From Tetramitus jugosus (taxonomy: Eukaryota; Heterolobosea; Eutetramitea; Acrasida; Vahlkampfiidae), in assembly GCA_937625935.1 (NCBI GenBank), contig OW569391.1, positions 1 to 64,000 of the forward strand: 64,000 nucleotides of DNA, in the 5' to 3' direction. A program made the position numbers and the translations under genes. The notes under the pieces were generated by a model. The model was given only the letters and a program-made list of their open reading frames with translations. It searched no databases and was not told where the DNA came from. This document shows positions 18,320-28,097 of the stretch, one piece after another. Within the stretch, counting starts at the first letter, position 1. Each line of letters starts with the position of its first letter.

Positions 18320-20701
18320 TTAGAATTCAAAGATTGTTGATTCATTGAAACCCAGTCTGTGAAGATGAGGAATACAAGCGTGGTCAATCATTGCGGGAGG
18401 TCCGCAGAGGAGAACAATAGAGTCATCAGATGGTGGAAACAGATACTCCCTGATCATCGTATCATTAATCCTTCCAACACTGAACTTCCAATTCTTGTCA
18501 GCTTCACTACTCAGGGTGTACCAAACTGTAAATCGCTTGTCCGTCTTAACCATTTCATCCAGTTCACTCCGTAACAGAATATCGCTTTCTGAATGATTTG
18601 AATACAGAAGAGCCACCTTTGTGGTATCGTTAGGGTCTTGAAGAACAGTTTTTGCAAGTTGATACAGAGGAGTGATACCGGTGCCTCCTCCAATCATTGA
18701 GATTCTGTTCACCTTTATCGTTGTTGAATGCACTGTGATCACTCCTCTTCCTAAATAGTGAATATGACCAGCAGGACCCTTAATTTTGACTCGATCGCCA
18801 ATCTTAAGTTGATCAATGTATTGTGACATGATACCACCGGGTTTATCCTTTCTGTCATAGTACACTTTGATCAACAATTCTAAAAATCCCTTGTCATCCT
18901 TTCCCAAGGGATAGATAGGAGTGTATGGGCGAGCGATAAATGATTCTTGAATATCAGCACCCAAAAGAATATGATGTCCAGTAGGCAACCCAACTACTTT
19001 ATGAGTAGTGTCTTCGGGAAAAGTAAATTTGAATCGTTTGGTGTCATGGGACTCTTCCACCTTCTCTGTCAATTCGGCATTCAACCAAGTTGATGGATCT
19101 AAAATTGCATGCTCATAACTTTTCATTGACTCAGGGATGTGCACGAGACTACCAATGCAGAATCTGTCCTTGATTTCTTCTGCATCTTCTCCATGTATCT
19201 CTCTGAATAAGACACTCACATCAGTTCCATTCGCCATGAGCAAGATAGGAATTGAGCCTCCTGGATGTTCCTTCAAGTAACTAGTAACATCATACACGTC
19301 ATTATCAAGAATGATCCAACAATCATCCTCCTTATTATGCTTCATTACTTCTTCTCTAGTGTAATGTGACTTGGATCGATCAATTGAAATAGAATGAGGT
19401 CTTATAGGGGTCTTATCTCTCCATCCTCCGTGCATGTGATTGGGTTGTACAGGATGTGTGAATAGAACCTCGAGATACTGGTCTTGCTCCTCTATTTCAT
19501 TGATATCAACTTTCACTCTATAGTAACTATTATTCATCATTCCAAGAAGATTCCAAGTTGGTTCATTCGGCTGAGTATTGCAGCTCCTGTCCCATGCTCT
19601 GACCACTAATTCCTTCGCTTTCATGAACTTCCATAAAGGAATTTTGTACTCCCAGTGACACCAAACCCAAGTTTTTAGACCATGACGCACCGATTCGTCG
19701 AGAAACAATAATTCACACAAATCCCAAGTGTTTCCTCCATCTATTGAGAGTTCTACCCGATTTATCTTTCGGCCTCCACCAGAGTATGCATAACCTCGAA
19801 CTGTGAAAAACTCTGTTTCATTCGACATTTTACCCAGATTCACCTTTTCTCCATGAATAGGGTGAGTGATAATAGAATTGATATTCAGATCATACAACGT
19901 ATACTCTGGCTTCTTCCACCATCCTCCAGAGTCTACTGTACTGAAGTCGACATTGGATGGGAGCACCTTATTATCATGCCAATGATAGAAATTATCAGTT
20001 TCCTTGTCCGACACAACAATGGTTTTCAACCATTTCACTTGTCTTCCCCCAACCATACCTGGAATGACAATACGAATAGGATAACCGTGATCCGGGTGTA
20101 ATCTCTCTCCGTTCATTTCGTATGCAACAATGACATCGCACGTAGGATCAAGTGCAATTTCAAGTGGGATACTGGTTCCATAGTGTCCCTGCACAAGATT
20201 ATCTGCCCCTTCGAACCATACATATTTTCCCTTACTCTCATCAACACCACAGCAACTCAACAGATCCCTTAATCTTGCACCTTTCCAGTTTGAAGTACTA
20301 ACGGCACCAGCACCCCAGTTGAAACCCTTCGTGTGTCGAATCATATTCAATTCCTTTCTTCGATTTCCATCGCACACCATAGTCACCGGAAAGGACACTG
20401 CCTCCATGCGAGAGATATCGTCCATTGAGAATTGCCTTTCTTCTTTCACTAGTCCCTTGACTTGCAGTGTATGTTTATCCCAATCGAGTTTAGGAACACT
20501 GCCATGAGATCTCACATAGTGAAGAGGAGCAGGTGTAATCAAATTGTTCATCAACAAGTGAGTTGGTGGCTCAGCATTCATTGGATGACTGCCAGTGAGG
20601 CGAATTAATCTCGAGTCTCGCTTGATCCAATGATCAGGAGTCATCAAATCTTGACCATCGACTCCATGGGAGGAATCTTCTTCGTAGTAACCTTGTCTCA
20701 T
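18320..20701 (-). CDS. NIA: Assimilatory nitrate reductase (NAD(P)H)
   Basis: A 793-aa cytosolic enzyme reducing nitrate to nitrite. Domains in order: molybdopterin domain (about 25-235), with the Mo-ligand cysteine in VTMVCDGNRRKE (Cys110) and FNWGAGAVSTSNWKG; dimerisation domain (about 245-400); cytochrome b5 (about 440-515), with the haem-ligand HPGG and the later IHGEDA histidine; FAD domain with ARPYTP; NAD domain with GGGTGITP and LLCGPPAM. The C-terminus is FxF, as in the family. It is shorter than the roughly 900-aa plant enzymes, mainly in the N-terminal leader and hinge. No nitrite reductase or transporter gene lies beside it. Confidence 0.97.
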   Translation of the reverse strand: MRQGYYEEDSSHGVDGQDLMTPDHWIKRDSRLIRLTGSHPMNAEPPTHLLMNNLITPAPLHYVRSHGSVPKLDWDKHTLQVKGLVKEERQFSMDDISRMEAVSFPVTMVCDGNRRKELNMIRHTKGFNWGAGAVSTSNWKGARLRDLLSCCGVDESKGKYVWFEGADNLVQGHYGTSIPLEIALDPTCDVIVAYEMNGERLHPDHGYPIRIVIPGMVGGRQVKWLKTIVVSDKETDNFYHWHDNKVLPSNVDFSTVDSGGWWKKPEYTLYDLNINSIITHPIHGEKVNLGKMSNETEFFTVRGYAYSGGGRKINRVELSIDGGNTWDLCELLFLDESVRHGLKTWVWCHWEYKIPLWKFMKAKELVVRAWDRSCNTQPNEPTWNLLGMMNNSYYRVKVDINEIEEQDQYLEVLFTHPVQPNHMHGGWRDKTPIRPHSISIDRSKSHYTREEVMKHNKEDDCWIILDNDVYDVTSYLKEHPGGSIPILLMANGTDVSVLFREIHGEDAEEIKDRFCIGSLVHIPESMKSYEHAILDPSTWLNAELTEKVEESHDTKRFKFTFPEDTTHKVVGLPTGHHILLGADIQESFIARPYTPIYPLGKDDKGFLELLIKVYYDRKDKPGGIMSQYIDQLKIGDRVKIKGPAGHIHYLGRGVITVHSTTIKVNRISMIGGGTGITPLYQLAKTVLQDPNDTTKVALLYSNHSESDILLRSELDEMVKTDKRFTVWYTLSSEADKNWKFSVGRINDTMIREYLFPPSDDSIVLLCGPPAMIDHACIPHLHRLGFNESTIFEF

Positions 20702-20999
20702 TTTGTTTTTCTAAGAATAAGATACTCGTAACGTAATGTATTCAACATGTCATTCATACCGTTCTTTCGTCCCAAGTTATTTTTGTCTTTATGTCGGATC
20801 AGCCGTTCACTCGTTGAAACTTCAATTTGTATGTGCCCCTTCATTAGTGGGAACGTCTCTCAACACAATGGTCACGTCTTGGAAGAGAAGGCGCTTCCAA
20901 ACGAATTGATGTTAGCCCTCCAGTGAGTGCTACCCAACAATAAAACGATCGTTCCTCAGTGTTGTGGAAGACAATCCATTGGGAAAGGGTTGTTCTCAT
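20702..20999. other. Intergenic between nitrate reductase and saposin-like gene
   Basis: About 300 bases holding the 5' flank of nitrate reductase and the 3' flank of the saposin gene. I see no further gene. Confidence 0.6.
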
Positions 21000-22241
21000 T
21001 TATTTTGCTGGGCAACCAATGGCATCACAGACAACAGTTGGGTTGTACTTGGCCAACAAATTGTTAACAATTTGTTCGTATTGGGTGTCAACAATGGTGG
21101 AGCATGTGGCAGCTGCAACTGGAACTGGAATTCTCTGGCAAACGTTGCTCTTCAAGAATTGTTGAATATCGTCCTTCTTGGACAACAACAATGACTCAGC
21201 ATACATGACGGCAACTGGGCAAACAGAGCAGAGTCCTCCCTTTTGTTGGAAAGAGATCATAGACTGCTTTGGGCAAATCTTGATTTGTTGGCAAACCTTC
21301 TCAGGGTTGAACTTGCTGAGCAGAGTGTCAATCACTTGATCAAAGTTGGTTTGAACAATAGCAGAGCACAAGGTAACGTAGTTTGCTGGAAGAGCTTGGC
21401 AGCCTTCGTACAAGATAAAGTTCTTGATGGCTTGTCTAGTCTCATTGTTCTTCAAGTATCCATCAACAACACTGATGGCACCTTGACAAACGTTGCAAGC
21501 AACACCATTGTCACCAACAACAGCAGCTGCAGCCTTTTGGGAAGCAACAAAAGCTGGTGCAACAAAAGTCTTGTTACCACACAGTCCAACAAGAGAGCAG
21601 AGCTTATCAGGGTTATAATTGTTCAACAAGTTGTCCAAAGCAACATCAAAGTAAGTTTCAACAGCCATGGTGCAAATTGGTTGATATTGAGGTGGCAACA
21701 AGGAACATGCCTGCTTCTCAATCATTTGCTTCACTTCAGCTCTCAAAGTCGTGTTTCTCAAATAATTTTCAGCGACGGAAACGGCGAGCTTACAAGTTGC
21801 GCAACCATCGATTGCCTTGTTGTTCTTCTTTTGTTGCTGACCAGCAAATGGATTGGCCATTCCAAAAATCATTTTCTTGTTCTTCTTGGCGGCGCAAGTG
21901 TTGGAGTCGCAGAATGGGTAGACCTTGGTGCTCAACCAGCAGCAAGCTTCCTTTGGATCTTTAGTCTCAATCTTCTTCAACAAGATTGGCAAGTACATGA
22001 GAACAGCACTGGAGCAAATCATCTTGAATTGATCAGGAACCATTTGGCACAACAATTGAGCTTCTTGCTCAATTTGCTTTTCAGTAGAGTTTACAATATT
22101 TTCCAAGTAGGTGACAACGAATTGACAAGTATTGCAAATGTCAAGTTGGTTTTTCTGTTCTTGTTGTGGAGCAGCATAGGTGGCAGAAGCGACCAATAGG
22201 ATGGCTGCAACAACAATGAGTGCGAAAGCGACAAATCTCAT
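21000..22241 (-). CDS. Secreted protein with four saposin-B domains
   Basis: A 413-aa precursor with a clear signal peptide (MRFVAFALIVVAAILLVAS, cleavage near ATYAA). Four saposin-B domains follow, each with the six-cysteine pattern opening CxxC (CNTC, CATC, CNVC, CSVC) and ending in a C-rich helix, at about residues 33-120, 145-225, 245-325 and 335-412. Such proteins bind or perturb lipids in lysosomes; in Naegleria, multi-domain saposin-like precursors give rise to pore-forming peptides. Whether this one yields membrane-active peptides or acts as a prosaposin-like cofactor cannot be told from sequence. N-glycosylation sites are present. Confidence 0.93.
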   Translation of the reverse strand: MRFVAFALIVVAAILLVASATYAAPQQEQKNQLDICNTCQFVVTYLENIVNSTEKQIEQEAQLLCQMVPDQFKMICSSAVLMYLPILLKKIETKDPKEACCWLSTKVYPFCDSNTCAAKKNKKMIFGMANPFAGQQQKKNNKAIDGCATCKLAVSVAENYLRNTTLRAEVKQMIEKQACSLLPPQYQPICTMAVETYFDVALDNLLNNYNPDKLCSLVGLCGNKTFVAPAFVASQKAAAAVVGDNGVACNVCQGAISVVDGYLKNNETRQAIKNFILYEGCQALPANYVTLCSAIVQTNFDQVIDTLLSKFNPEKVCQQIKICPKQSMISFQQKGGLCSVCPVAVMYAESLLLSKKDDIQQFLKSNVCQRIPVPVAAATCSTIVDTQYEQIVNNLLAKYNPTVVCDAIGCPAK

Positions 22242-22920
22242 GATGTAATGTTAGAAAACGTTTGTTTTTTTGTTTGGATGAGGGATGGAGAAGAGAGGAA
22301 ACGTGTTTTCACTGAGATGGGGTGCTATGAGAAGCACAACAGCTAATTGGGGGATGAAGCTTCAGCAAACATTGAGCGACCAAGAAACGTGTTGGATGAC
22401 CGAGTGCCTGAAAAAATCAGAATGCCAGCGCAGCAACGTCAATTTGTTCCGCGCGCATACCCAAACGAGGTTTCGGGTATGTTTGCTGCGCAAACGTGGT
22501 CTAGGCAGATTCATTCGGCTTGGTAATCAGTGCTGCTCTCATAATTGCATACGTCAGACTTTCCAAGTCAAAAGAAATAGATTCTTCGTTGATGGTTGTT
22601 TGTGTGGATAAAAGGCGAGAAAAGTTGGTGCATGATTCACAACTTACTGGAAATCGAGTATTCGGAGTTCAGTGAGGAATAATTGTTTACCACTTAATTC
22701 CATTGCACACATCAGTACTCTTTGCCTCACCGTTACAGTGGTTAAAGGAACTTTCTCCTTGATTGTGCGACCATCATTGTCTAAATCTGCTGAATGACAA
22801 CAACAGCAATCATCATATGCAACGCTTCTGACCATTGAAACCGGTTGTGCAATCTGGATAGTCAAACATGAATCAACTATTTTGCTAGACAAGTTCAGCT
22901 ACCTTTTGTCCTCAGTTGGT
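22242..22920 (-). other. Intergenic with a possible unassigned minus-strand exon
   Basis: The upstream flank of the saposin gene. A minus-strand open stretch at 22644-22892 (about 82 aa) contains DDCCCCHSAD and ends at CCA|GTAAGT, a strong donor, so it may be an exon of a gene not resolved here. It has no ATG of its own in a convincing context and no family match. Confidence 0.3.
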
Positions 22921-24915
22921 TCATCTTTCAAAATTGAACCACCCTAAGGATGCAGTGTCAGAAGTAGCCATTTTACACTTTGTACAGCGGACAAGTGACT
23001 TTGAACGCATATCCATGACGGACAGCTGAAGCGATACAGGGGCATGCGTCAAACATTTTGAGTTCCATTCTCTATTTCTCAGGTAGAACAATATCAAGAG
23101 GTAATCAGGGTGGTTTTCATCTTGGTAAACACATTCAATTCGAGCAGAAGAATGGACACTCCCAACAGATGTCACGAAGTAGTTCGAGATAGCACTTTGA
23201 ATCGCTCCAATGTCCAGTGAGTCTATCGCAGAATCTTGATATTGTTTGATGAGATCATCAAGAACCGGATTCAGCCATAAATCGATCATACCACCTCGTA
23301 AGATGAAAGGAATACAGTTAACAGGCATCGAGCTGATTCTATTCCACGAAGCTCGAATGGTTCGCAGAGCAGGCCACAATAACAAATCTGTATCCAGATT
23401 TGCAAGCACGTTATGTGAGAGATAGACTTGTGTCAGAGCTGGCAACGACTCTAACTCATCAAAAGGCAAGCTGCTTATAGAGTTAAGGGCAAGATCAAGT
23501 ACCTTTAAATTGATTAAATGCTTCAAAATTCCACTGGGTACTTCTGTTAATTCTGTTTGGTAGATTGTCAAATGTGTCAAGTTACCTAAGAAAGCTAACT
23601 GTATAGGAACACTGTTCAGCTTATTAATCATGAGAACCAAATATCGGAGTGATGAATCCAAATTACCCAATAATCTAAAATCATTCGATTCAATTTCACT
23701 TGATTCAACAGTGAGCGACCTCAAACTTTTCATCTGACTATTCAACTTGAGTGAGCATGGTTGCTCATCGTAGTTCATTGAAAGATACTGCAGTCCATTC
23801 AAGACAACACTAGAATTCGAAAACAGTTTGTGCGTCTCTTCTGATCCTCCCAACTCAATATGCAGCTTTTGAATGCGACCCAGCGGAGCCAACAGTTGAT
23901 CGTTTGTGATTTTTGTGTTGTACACGATATGCAAATCAGCAAATCTCAAATGTTTCAACCGATCCACAAAATCAAATGCCTTCAAATCATGTAGACTAAA
24001 ACCAATGGATACCAATTGAGGGCATGCATCACATATCTCATAAAGATCATCAATTGTCAAATGGCATGAAACCAAATGCTTAAAGTACAGAGTTTCTAAA
24101 TGTTTAAACACATCCAATCTCGTTAAGGTATCGTCAATGAATGATCGAGCAGACTCTCCAATATTGAGCATTTGAACTTGCACATGTTTCAACTTGTTTG
24201 CATCCACCTTATTCATCACTCTCTGAAAGAATGAATAGTTCTTTTGCTGAGAATCATCCACCACTGTCAATCCAAAGCTACTCAAATTGCGCACAACTGT
24301 ATCACTCTCAATCAACTCCCTTAGTTCTTCATTGTCCAACGATCCCAGAACCAAATGAACATGCCTCAACTTGCTTAAATGACTCTTCATAAAATCAATG
24401 AGCAAAGATCGCTCACCACCATCAACTTGATTACCACCATCATCATCCAGCACTGTGTCCACTTGAATGCGACTGACATCACGAAACAAATGATTCAATT
24501 TTTCTCTCTTGCTTCTACTAGACTGTTCATTTTCATCAATATCATCAAGAGTATCTTCCTTGTAATAATCAGTGAGCCATTCTTTTCGAACCACGAGTTC
24601 TCTGTCCTGATAAATCACTGGAGAGTACGCCAAATGATAGCAATGTTGGTTGACCAGAGCAAAATCCTTCATAATGTCTTCAATTGACAAAAACGAAAGA
24701 ATGGAAAAAGCAATATCATAGTTTCCAAGACGATAATAATCATCAGTATCATCAGTATCATCATTTAGACTGGTCATGGTCTGAGGATGATCATCATGAT
24801 GATGATGGAAGAAGAAGGTTTGATAGACGAGATCCAACAAACGGCACGATGAAACTTGTTGTTCCTGAGAGAGATAACAAGTGTTGATCTCTTGTTGTTG
24901 ATTGTCTTCAAACAT
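22921..24915 (-). CDS. F-box / leucine-rich-repeat protein
   Basis: 664 aa from the ATG at 24915 (MFEDNQQQEIN); the frame is open further upstream only on a TTG. Residues about 65-105 resemble an F-box (NYDIAFSILSFLSIEDIMKDFALVNQHCYHLA). The rest is leucine-rich repeats, best seen at LTHLTIYQTELTEVPSGI, LINLKVLDLALNSISSLP and LTQVYLSHNVLANL. F-box/LRR proteins recruit substrates to SCF ubiquitin ligases. The gene is divergent from the F-box-like gene at 24996, with 80 bases between the two starts. Confidence 0.8.
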   Translation of the reverse strand: MFEDNQQQEINTCYLSQEQQVSSCRLLDLVYQTFFFHHHHDDHPQTMTSLNDDTDDTDDYYRLGNYDIAFSILSFLSIEDIMKDFALVNQHCYHLAYSPVIYQDRELVVRKEWLTDYYKEDTLDDIDENEQSSRSKREKLNHLFRDVSRIQVDTVLDDDGGNQVDGGERSLLIDFMKSHLSKLRHVHLVLGSLDNEELRELIESDTVVRNLSSFGLTVVDDSQQKNYSFFQRVMNKVDANKLKHVQVQMLNIGESARSFIDDTLTRLDVFKHLETLYFKHLVSCHLTIDDLYEICDACPQLVSIGFSLHDLKAFDFVDRLKHLRFADLHIVYNTKITNDQLLAPLGRIQKLHIELGGSEETHKLFSNSSVVLNGLQYLSMNYDEQPCSLKLNSQMKSLRSLTVESSEIESNDFRLLGNLDSSLRYLVLMINKLNSVPIQLAFLGNLTHLTIYQTELTEVPSGILKHLINLKVLDLALNSISSLPFDELESLPALTQVYLSHNVLANLDTDLLLWPALRTIRASWNRISSMPVNCIPFILRGGMIDLWLNPVLDDLIKQYQDSAIDSLDIGAIQSAISNYFVTSVGSVHSSARIECVYQDENHPDYLLILFYLRNREWNSKCLTHAPVSLQLSVMDMRSKSLVRCTKCKMATSDTASLGWFNFER

Positions 24916-24995
24916 CTTGTTTTTTCCTCCTTGGCAGAGGAAACAAAAAAATCGGTCAAGAATTTTGGGGAACAACAGAACCTAAAAGACAAAAC
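24916..24995. promoter_or_regulatory. Probable shared promoter of two divergent F-box genes
   Basis: Only 80 bases separate the two divergent start codons, so promoter elements and both leaders must share or overlap this space. No TATA box or named site is visible. Confidence 0.4.
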
Positions 24996-25917
24996 ATGAC
25001 AAAGAGGCAAAGAACTATCCCTGATGAAACACCATTGAACCAACAACCAAGTCTGCAAGCACTTCCTAGTGAGCTCATTGAGATCATACTGGACTTCATA
25101 CCCAACATGGATGATGAAAAAGCAAAGAATAAAGGAGAGCATGTTCGTCTTAAGCTCTCACCCATTGTCAGTTTTGGGGTGACTTGTCAAGTGTTTTACA
25201 AGGCTTTTCAACGACATCCAAGAAGTTTTTACTTTCAATTGAGAAGTCAGTTGCCAAAGGTGATTGAGTACCATGAACAATCGCTCGGCTATGTCAAATC
25301 ATTGAAAAAGTTGATCAAGAAGCACGAAGAGAAACTGACTCTTCAGATTGAGCTGGACCAGCGCAGGAGATTCATTCTCTGTGACATTGATTTGAAGCTT
25401 CAAAACCAACCAATAAAATGAACTCAGAATCTTTAACAATAACACTTGCAAATAATAGAGTTTTGGAAGAACTTCAATTAAATAGCGACATTACAAGCAT
25501 TGAGAGAACCAAATCTCTCTTGAGAGATTTCTCAAGACTTCATTGAACCAACTGACAGCAGGATGCCAGTTCGGCTCGCGATTTTCTGTCAACCAGAATG
25601 GAGTGAGATTGACCAAACCAATGAGACAAATCATTTGGAACAACTTGTTTCAAAAGGTGAGATACAGCCGTATCAAGGTCAGTAGAGCGGATTATCACTA
25701 CAATTATGAAGCAACGGTTCATGTGAGTGATAATCTGGAGATGACACATTGGGCATATGATGACGAAGGATGCAGCCCTCAATGGAACATTTGTGTCAGT
25801 GAAGCACAAGAAGATGAAGATTTTCTTCGTGTAGTCGTTTATCAAAAAGATGTTGTTTCATACTCGACTTTTGCCCTGAAATTCATTCGATCTCGCTTAG
25901 AGCTGGATGAATGCTAA
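24996..25917 (+). pseudogene. F-box-like gene with two frame changes
   Basis: Starts at ATG 24996. Residues about 20-60 read LQALPSELIEIILDFIPN, then later VTCQVFYKAFQRHP, as in an F-box. The frame stops at 25421, but a frame beginning at the overlapping ATG 25418 continues (MNSESLTITLANNRVLEELQ) to a TGA near 25546. A third frame continues from 25543 (LNQLTAGCQFGSRF) to 25917. Both junctions overlap by a few bases, pointing to two single-base slips rather than introns. Either a pseudogene or two consensus errors; the protein would be about 300 aa. Confidence 0.5.
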
Positions 25918-26021
25918 CAGATGAAGAGTTAGTGAAATTACTGGTACTATCTCTCCCGTGGAATTGGGGAAGGAACTGCGTCGTTATGAGGGATAAGATG
26001 AAGGTACACGAACATTTGCAC

Positions 26022-26100
26022 TTTTTGTAGTAACGTATGCAAAAGAGCTTTGTCCTGATTGTGTGACATGAGTGGCCTCCTTTTTGTAATAACGTATGCA
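26022..26100. repeat. Pair of 20-base direct repeats upstream of PhyH-like gene
   Basis: TTTTTGTAGTAACGTATGCA at 26022-26041 and TTTTTGTAATAACGTATGCA at 26081-26100 differ at one base and start 59 bases apart. They lie 163-241 bases before the dioxygenase start. They could be a paired regulatory site or a remnant of local duplication. Confidence 0.55.
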
Positions 26101-26262
26101 GTTTCCATCTGTAATGTGTCAGCTTCTTTGCTGCCTGGCAGAGCTTTCCAACACGAGGCTGGATCATGAGAAGGTGACACAATGCGTTTTGGCAATTGCA
26201 CCAACCCCAGCATTTTTAATTTGGTAGTTGGGTGTGCGTTGGTCCACAACATCCAAACAAAA

Positions 26263-27384
26263 ATGGCGCACCCTTCCGTAACACTACCCCGCGATGTTGA
26301 GGACAATCGTTTCATTCAATCCTTCTCCCTCACAGAACAAGAAGATGAGTACAAACAATTCTTTGAGCAGTATGGTTTTGTTGTCATCAGAAATGCACTC
26401 GATCAGCAAGACATTGACCAAACTTTGAGCGATATCTGGAATACCATCACCTCTCCTCCACCTCAGAATGTATCTTGTAGTTCGTTTGAAGAATGGGCAG
26501 CTTCGTCGGAAGAACAAAATGAAAGTAGTAACAAAGTAGATAAGGATGATCCCAACACGTGGACAAATGAACATGGATGGCCATGCTTCTCTCATGTGGG
26601 GCTACTGGGTTTAGATGTGGCTACAGAAGCAAGTGCATTTAGGAACAGACAAAACCCAAATGTTTACCAAGCCTATTCAAAGATTCTAGGGACTGAAGAA
26701 TTGTTCGTGTCCGTGGATCGATTCGGTGTCATGCGTCCCACGACTCAAGTACTGCAGAAGGATGGAGTGTCTCGTGTTGATTATCCGGAATATGGCACGG
26801 AGGAAAAGTGGTTACATTGGGATTTGAATCCTTGGAAACTGTTACCCAAGAATGCTGAGACAACCAATACAGAAGTCTCCGATTATGAAATTGATATTCG
26901 TGATCCTGGATTCTTCATTACCGAGAATAATGACACTAGCTTTTTACCTCCCTATTTTAAAGTGCAAGGTCTAGTGGCACTAACTGATTGTACTGAAGAT
27001 GATGGAGGCTTTCTTTGTGTTCCATTCTTCCAGAAGGAGATTAATCAATGGGCTGAGGCCAACGAAGGGCTCTATGAGAGAAAGAAAGACAAAACTTATG
27101 TCAGTGTGCCATCAAATGATTCCATTGTTGAAAGAGCCGTCAAGATTCCAATCCGAACAGGTAGCTTGTTGATCTGGGACTCAAGACTCCCACATTGCAA
27201 CTTTCCAAACCATTCTGACAAGTTTAGAATTGTCCAGTACATCAAGATGTTTCCTATCATGAATAAGGGCGAAAAGTTCCTGGCAAGCAGAAGCAGATTG
27301 CTTCAAAAATTAATGACCAAGTCAAGTTTTACACCAACAGATCTTGGAAGGCAATTATTCGGTTTGAATATTGATCCAAGATAG
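26263..27384 (+). CDS. Phytanoyl-CoA dioxygenase (PhyH)-like enzyme
   Basis: 373 aa from ATG 26263 (MAHPSVTLPRD); an earlier in-frame ATG at 26182 would add 27 residues of uneven composition. Fe(II)/2-oxoglutarate dioxygenase features: FFEQYGFVVIRNAL at the N-terminus, the iron ligands in LHWDLNPW (His about 185, Asp about 187), the strand TEDDGGFLCVP, and the distal ligand in SRLPHCNFPN with KFRIVQY supplying the 2-oxoglutarate arginine. The triad appears intact, so it should be an active hydroxylase. The substrate is not predictable. Confidence 0.85.
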   Translation: MAHPSVTLPRDVEDNRFIQSFSLTEQEDEYKQFFEQYGFVVIRNALDQQDIDQTLSDIWNTITSPPPQNVSCSSFEEWAASSEEQNESSNKVDKDDPNTWTNEHGWPCFSHVGLLGLDVATEASAFRNRQNPNVYQAYSKILGTEELFVSVDRFGVMRPTTQVLQKDGVSRVDYPEYGTEEKWLHWDLNPWKLLPKNAETTNTEVSDYEIDIRDPGFFITENNDTSFLPPYFKVQGLVALTDCTEDDGGFLCVPFFQKEINQWAEANEGLYERKKDKTYVSVPSNDSIVERAVKIPIRTGSLLIWDSRLPHCNFPNHSDKFRIVQYIKMFPIMNKGEKFLASRSRLLQKLMTKSSFTPTDLGRQLFGLNIDPR

Positions 27385-27694
27385 AGTTGATAACTTAGAA
27401 GCACTCCATTAGAGAGAATGAACCAATGATAAAGGATACTTTTCCAAATTATCGACGCAAGAACACCACAAATAACAACACATGAACAACTCTAACCAAT
27501 TTTCACAGTAGATTCATGCATAACATTTATTCCCCTTGGCAATGCTTTCAACAAGTTTACTTGGTTCTATGCTCCTGTTTCCGAAGTACTAACGCTTTTT
27601 CTTGGGATTGCGGTATCCGATCTATCATTGGCCTCATGCGATCGTTAGCGGAATTCGCTCCATCCATTAATTTAAGAAGTCAAAGAATGCAAAA
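27385..27694. other. Intergenic, nothing clear
   Basis: About 310 bases between the dioxygenase stop and the 3' end of the 5S gene. Only short unconvincing open frames. Confidence 0.5.
27691..27694 (-). terminator. Pol III terminator of 5S rRNA
   Basis: Four T on the minus strand directly after the 5S 3' end, the minimal RNA polymerase III stop signal. Confidence 0.7.
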
Positions 27695-27813
27695 GCCTAC
27701 ATTACTGAGGGTTCTCGAGTAGTCTCCTATCTCAATACTAACTCAGCCAGATGGTGCTTAACTTCTCTATTCGAAATGGGAAGAGGTGGTTCCACCATTG
27801 TATGAACGTAGAC
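27695..27813 (-). rRNA. 5S ribosomal RNA
   Basis: 119 bases on the minus strand. The 5' end GTCTACG pairs with the 3' end TGTAGGC to close helix I. Internal landmarks are colinear with 5S: CATACAATGGTGG, CCCATTTCGAATAGAGAAG, GTTAAGC and TAGTATTGAGATAGGAGAC. The middle of the internal promoter region (AGTTAAGCACC...) is recognisable. TTTT follows at once (27694-27691). Length, closing helix and terminator fit an intact gene. A single copy is seen here. Confidence 0.88.
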
Positions 27814-28097
27814 ATTAGATATTGTTTGTTGTGGTATTTGGCGCCGGAGGCCGAAAAGAGGATGTATTGATGAAGGAGCTGGTTGTATATGGTCGCAAGA
27901 AGAGGGAAACAAAGGTTAAAAGGCTGGTGAATGCAATGAAGAGGTCTTGCATCAAACGGTTACATAAAGTCTGGAGAGACTCAGTAGCGAAGAGATGTGA
28001 ACAATAGCTCAGAACCTGCGGTTCTGAGCGACAACACGTCTCACTGTAGTGTATAGAATAAAGACAAGGAATTAAAGTTGGAATTTTTGAATAAACC

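Noticed and set aside
21243-22199. 318-aa open frame antisense to the saposin gene
   Set aside because: Shadow of a strongly supported coding sequence on the other strand with signal peptide and cysteine pattern.
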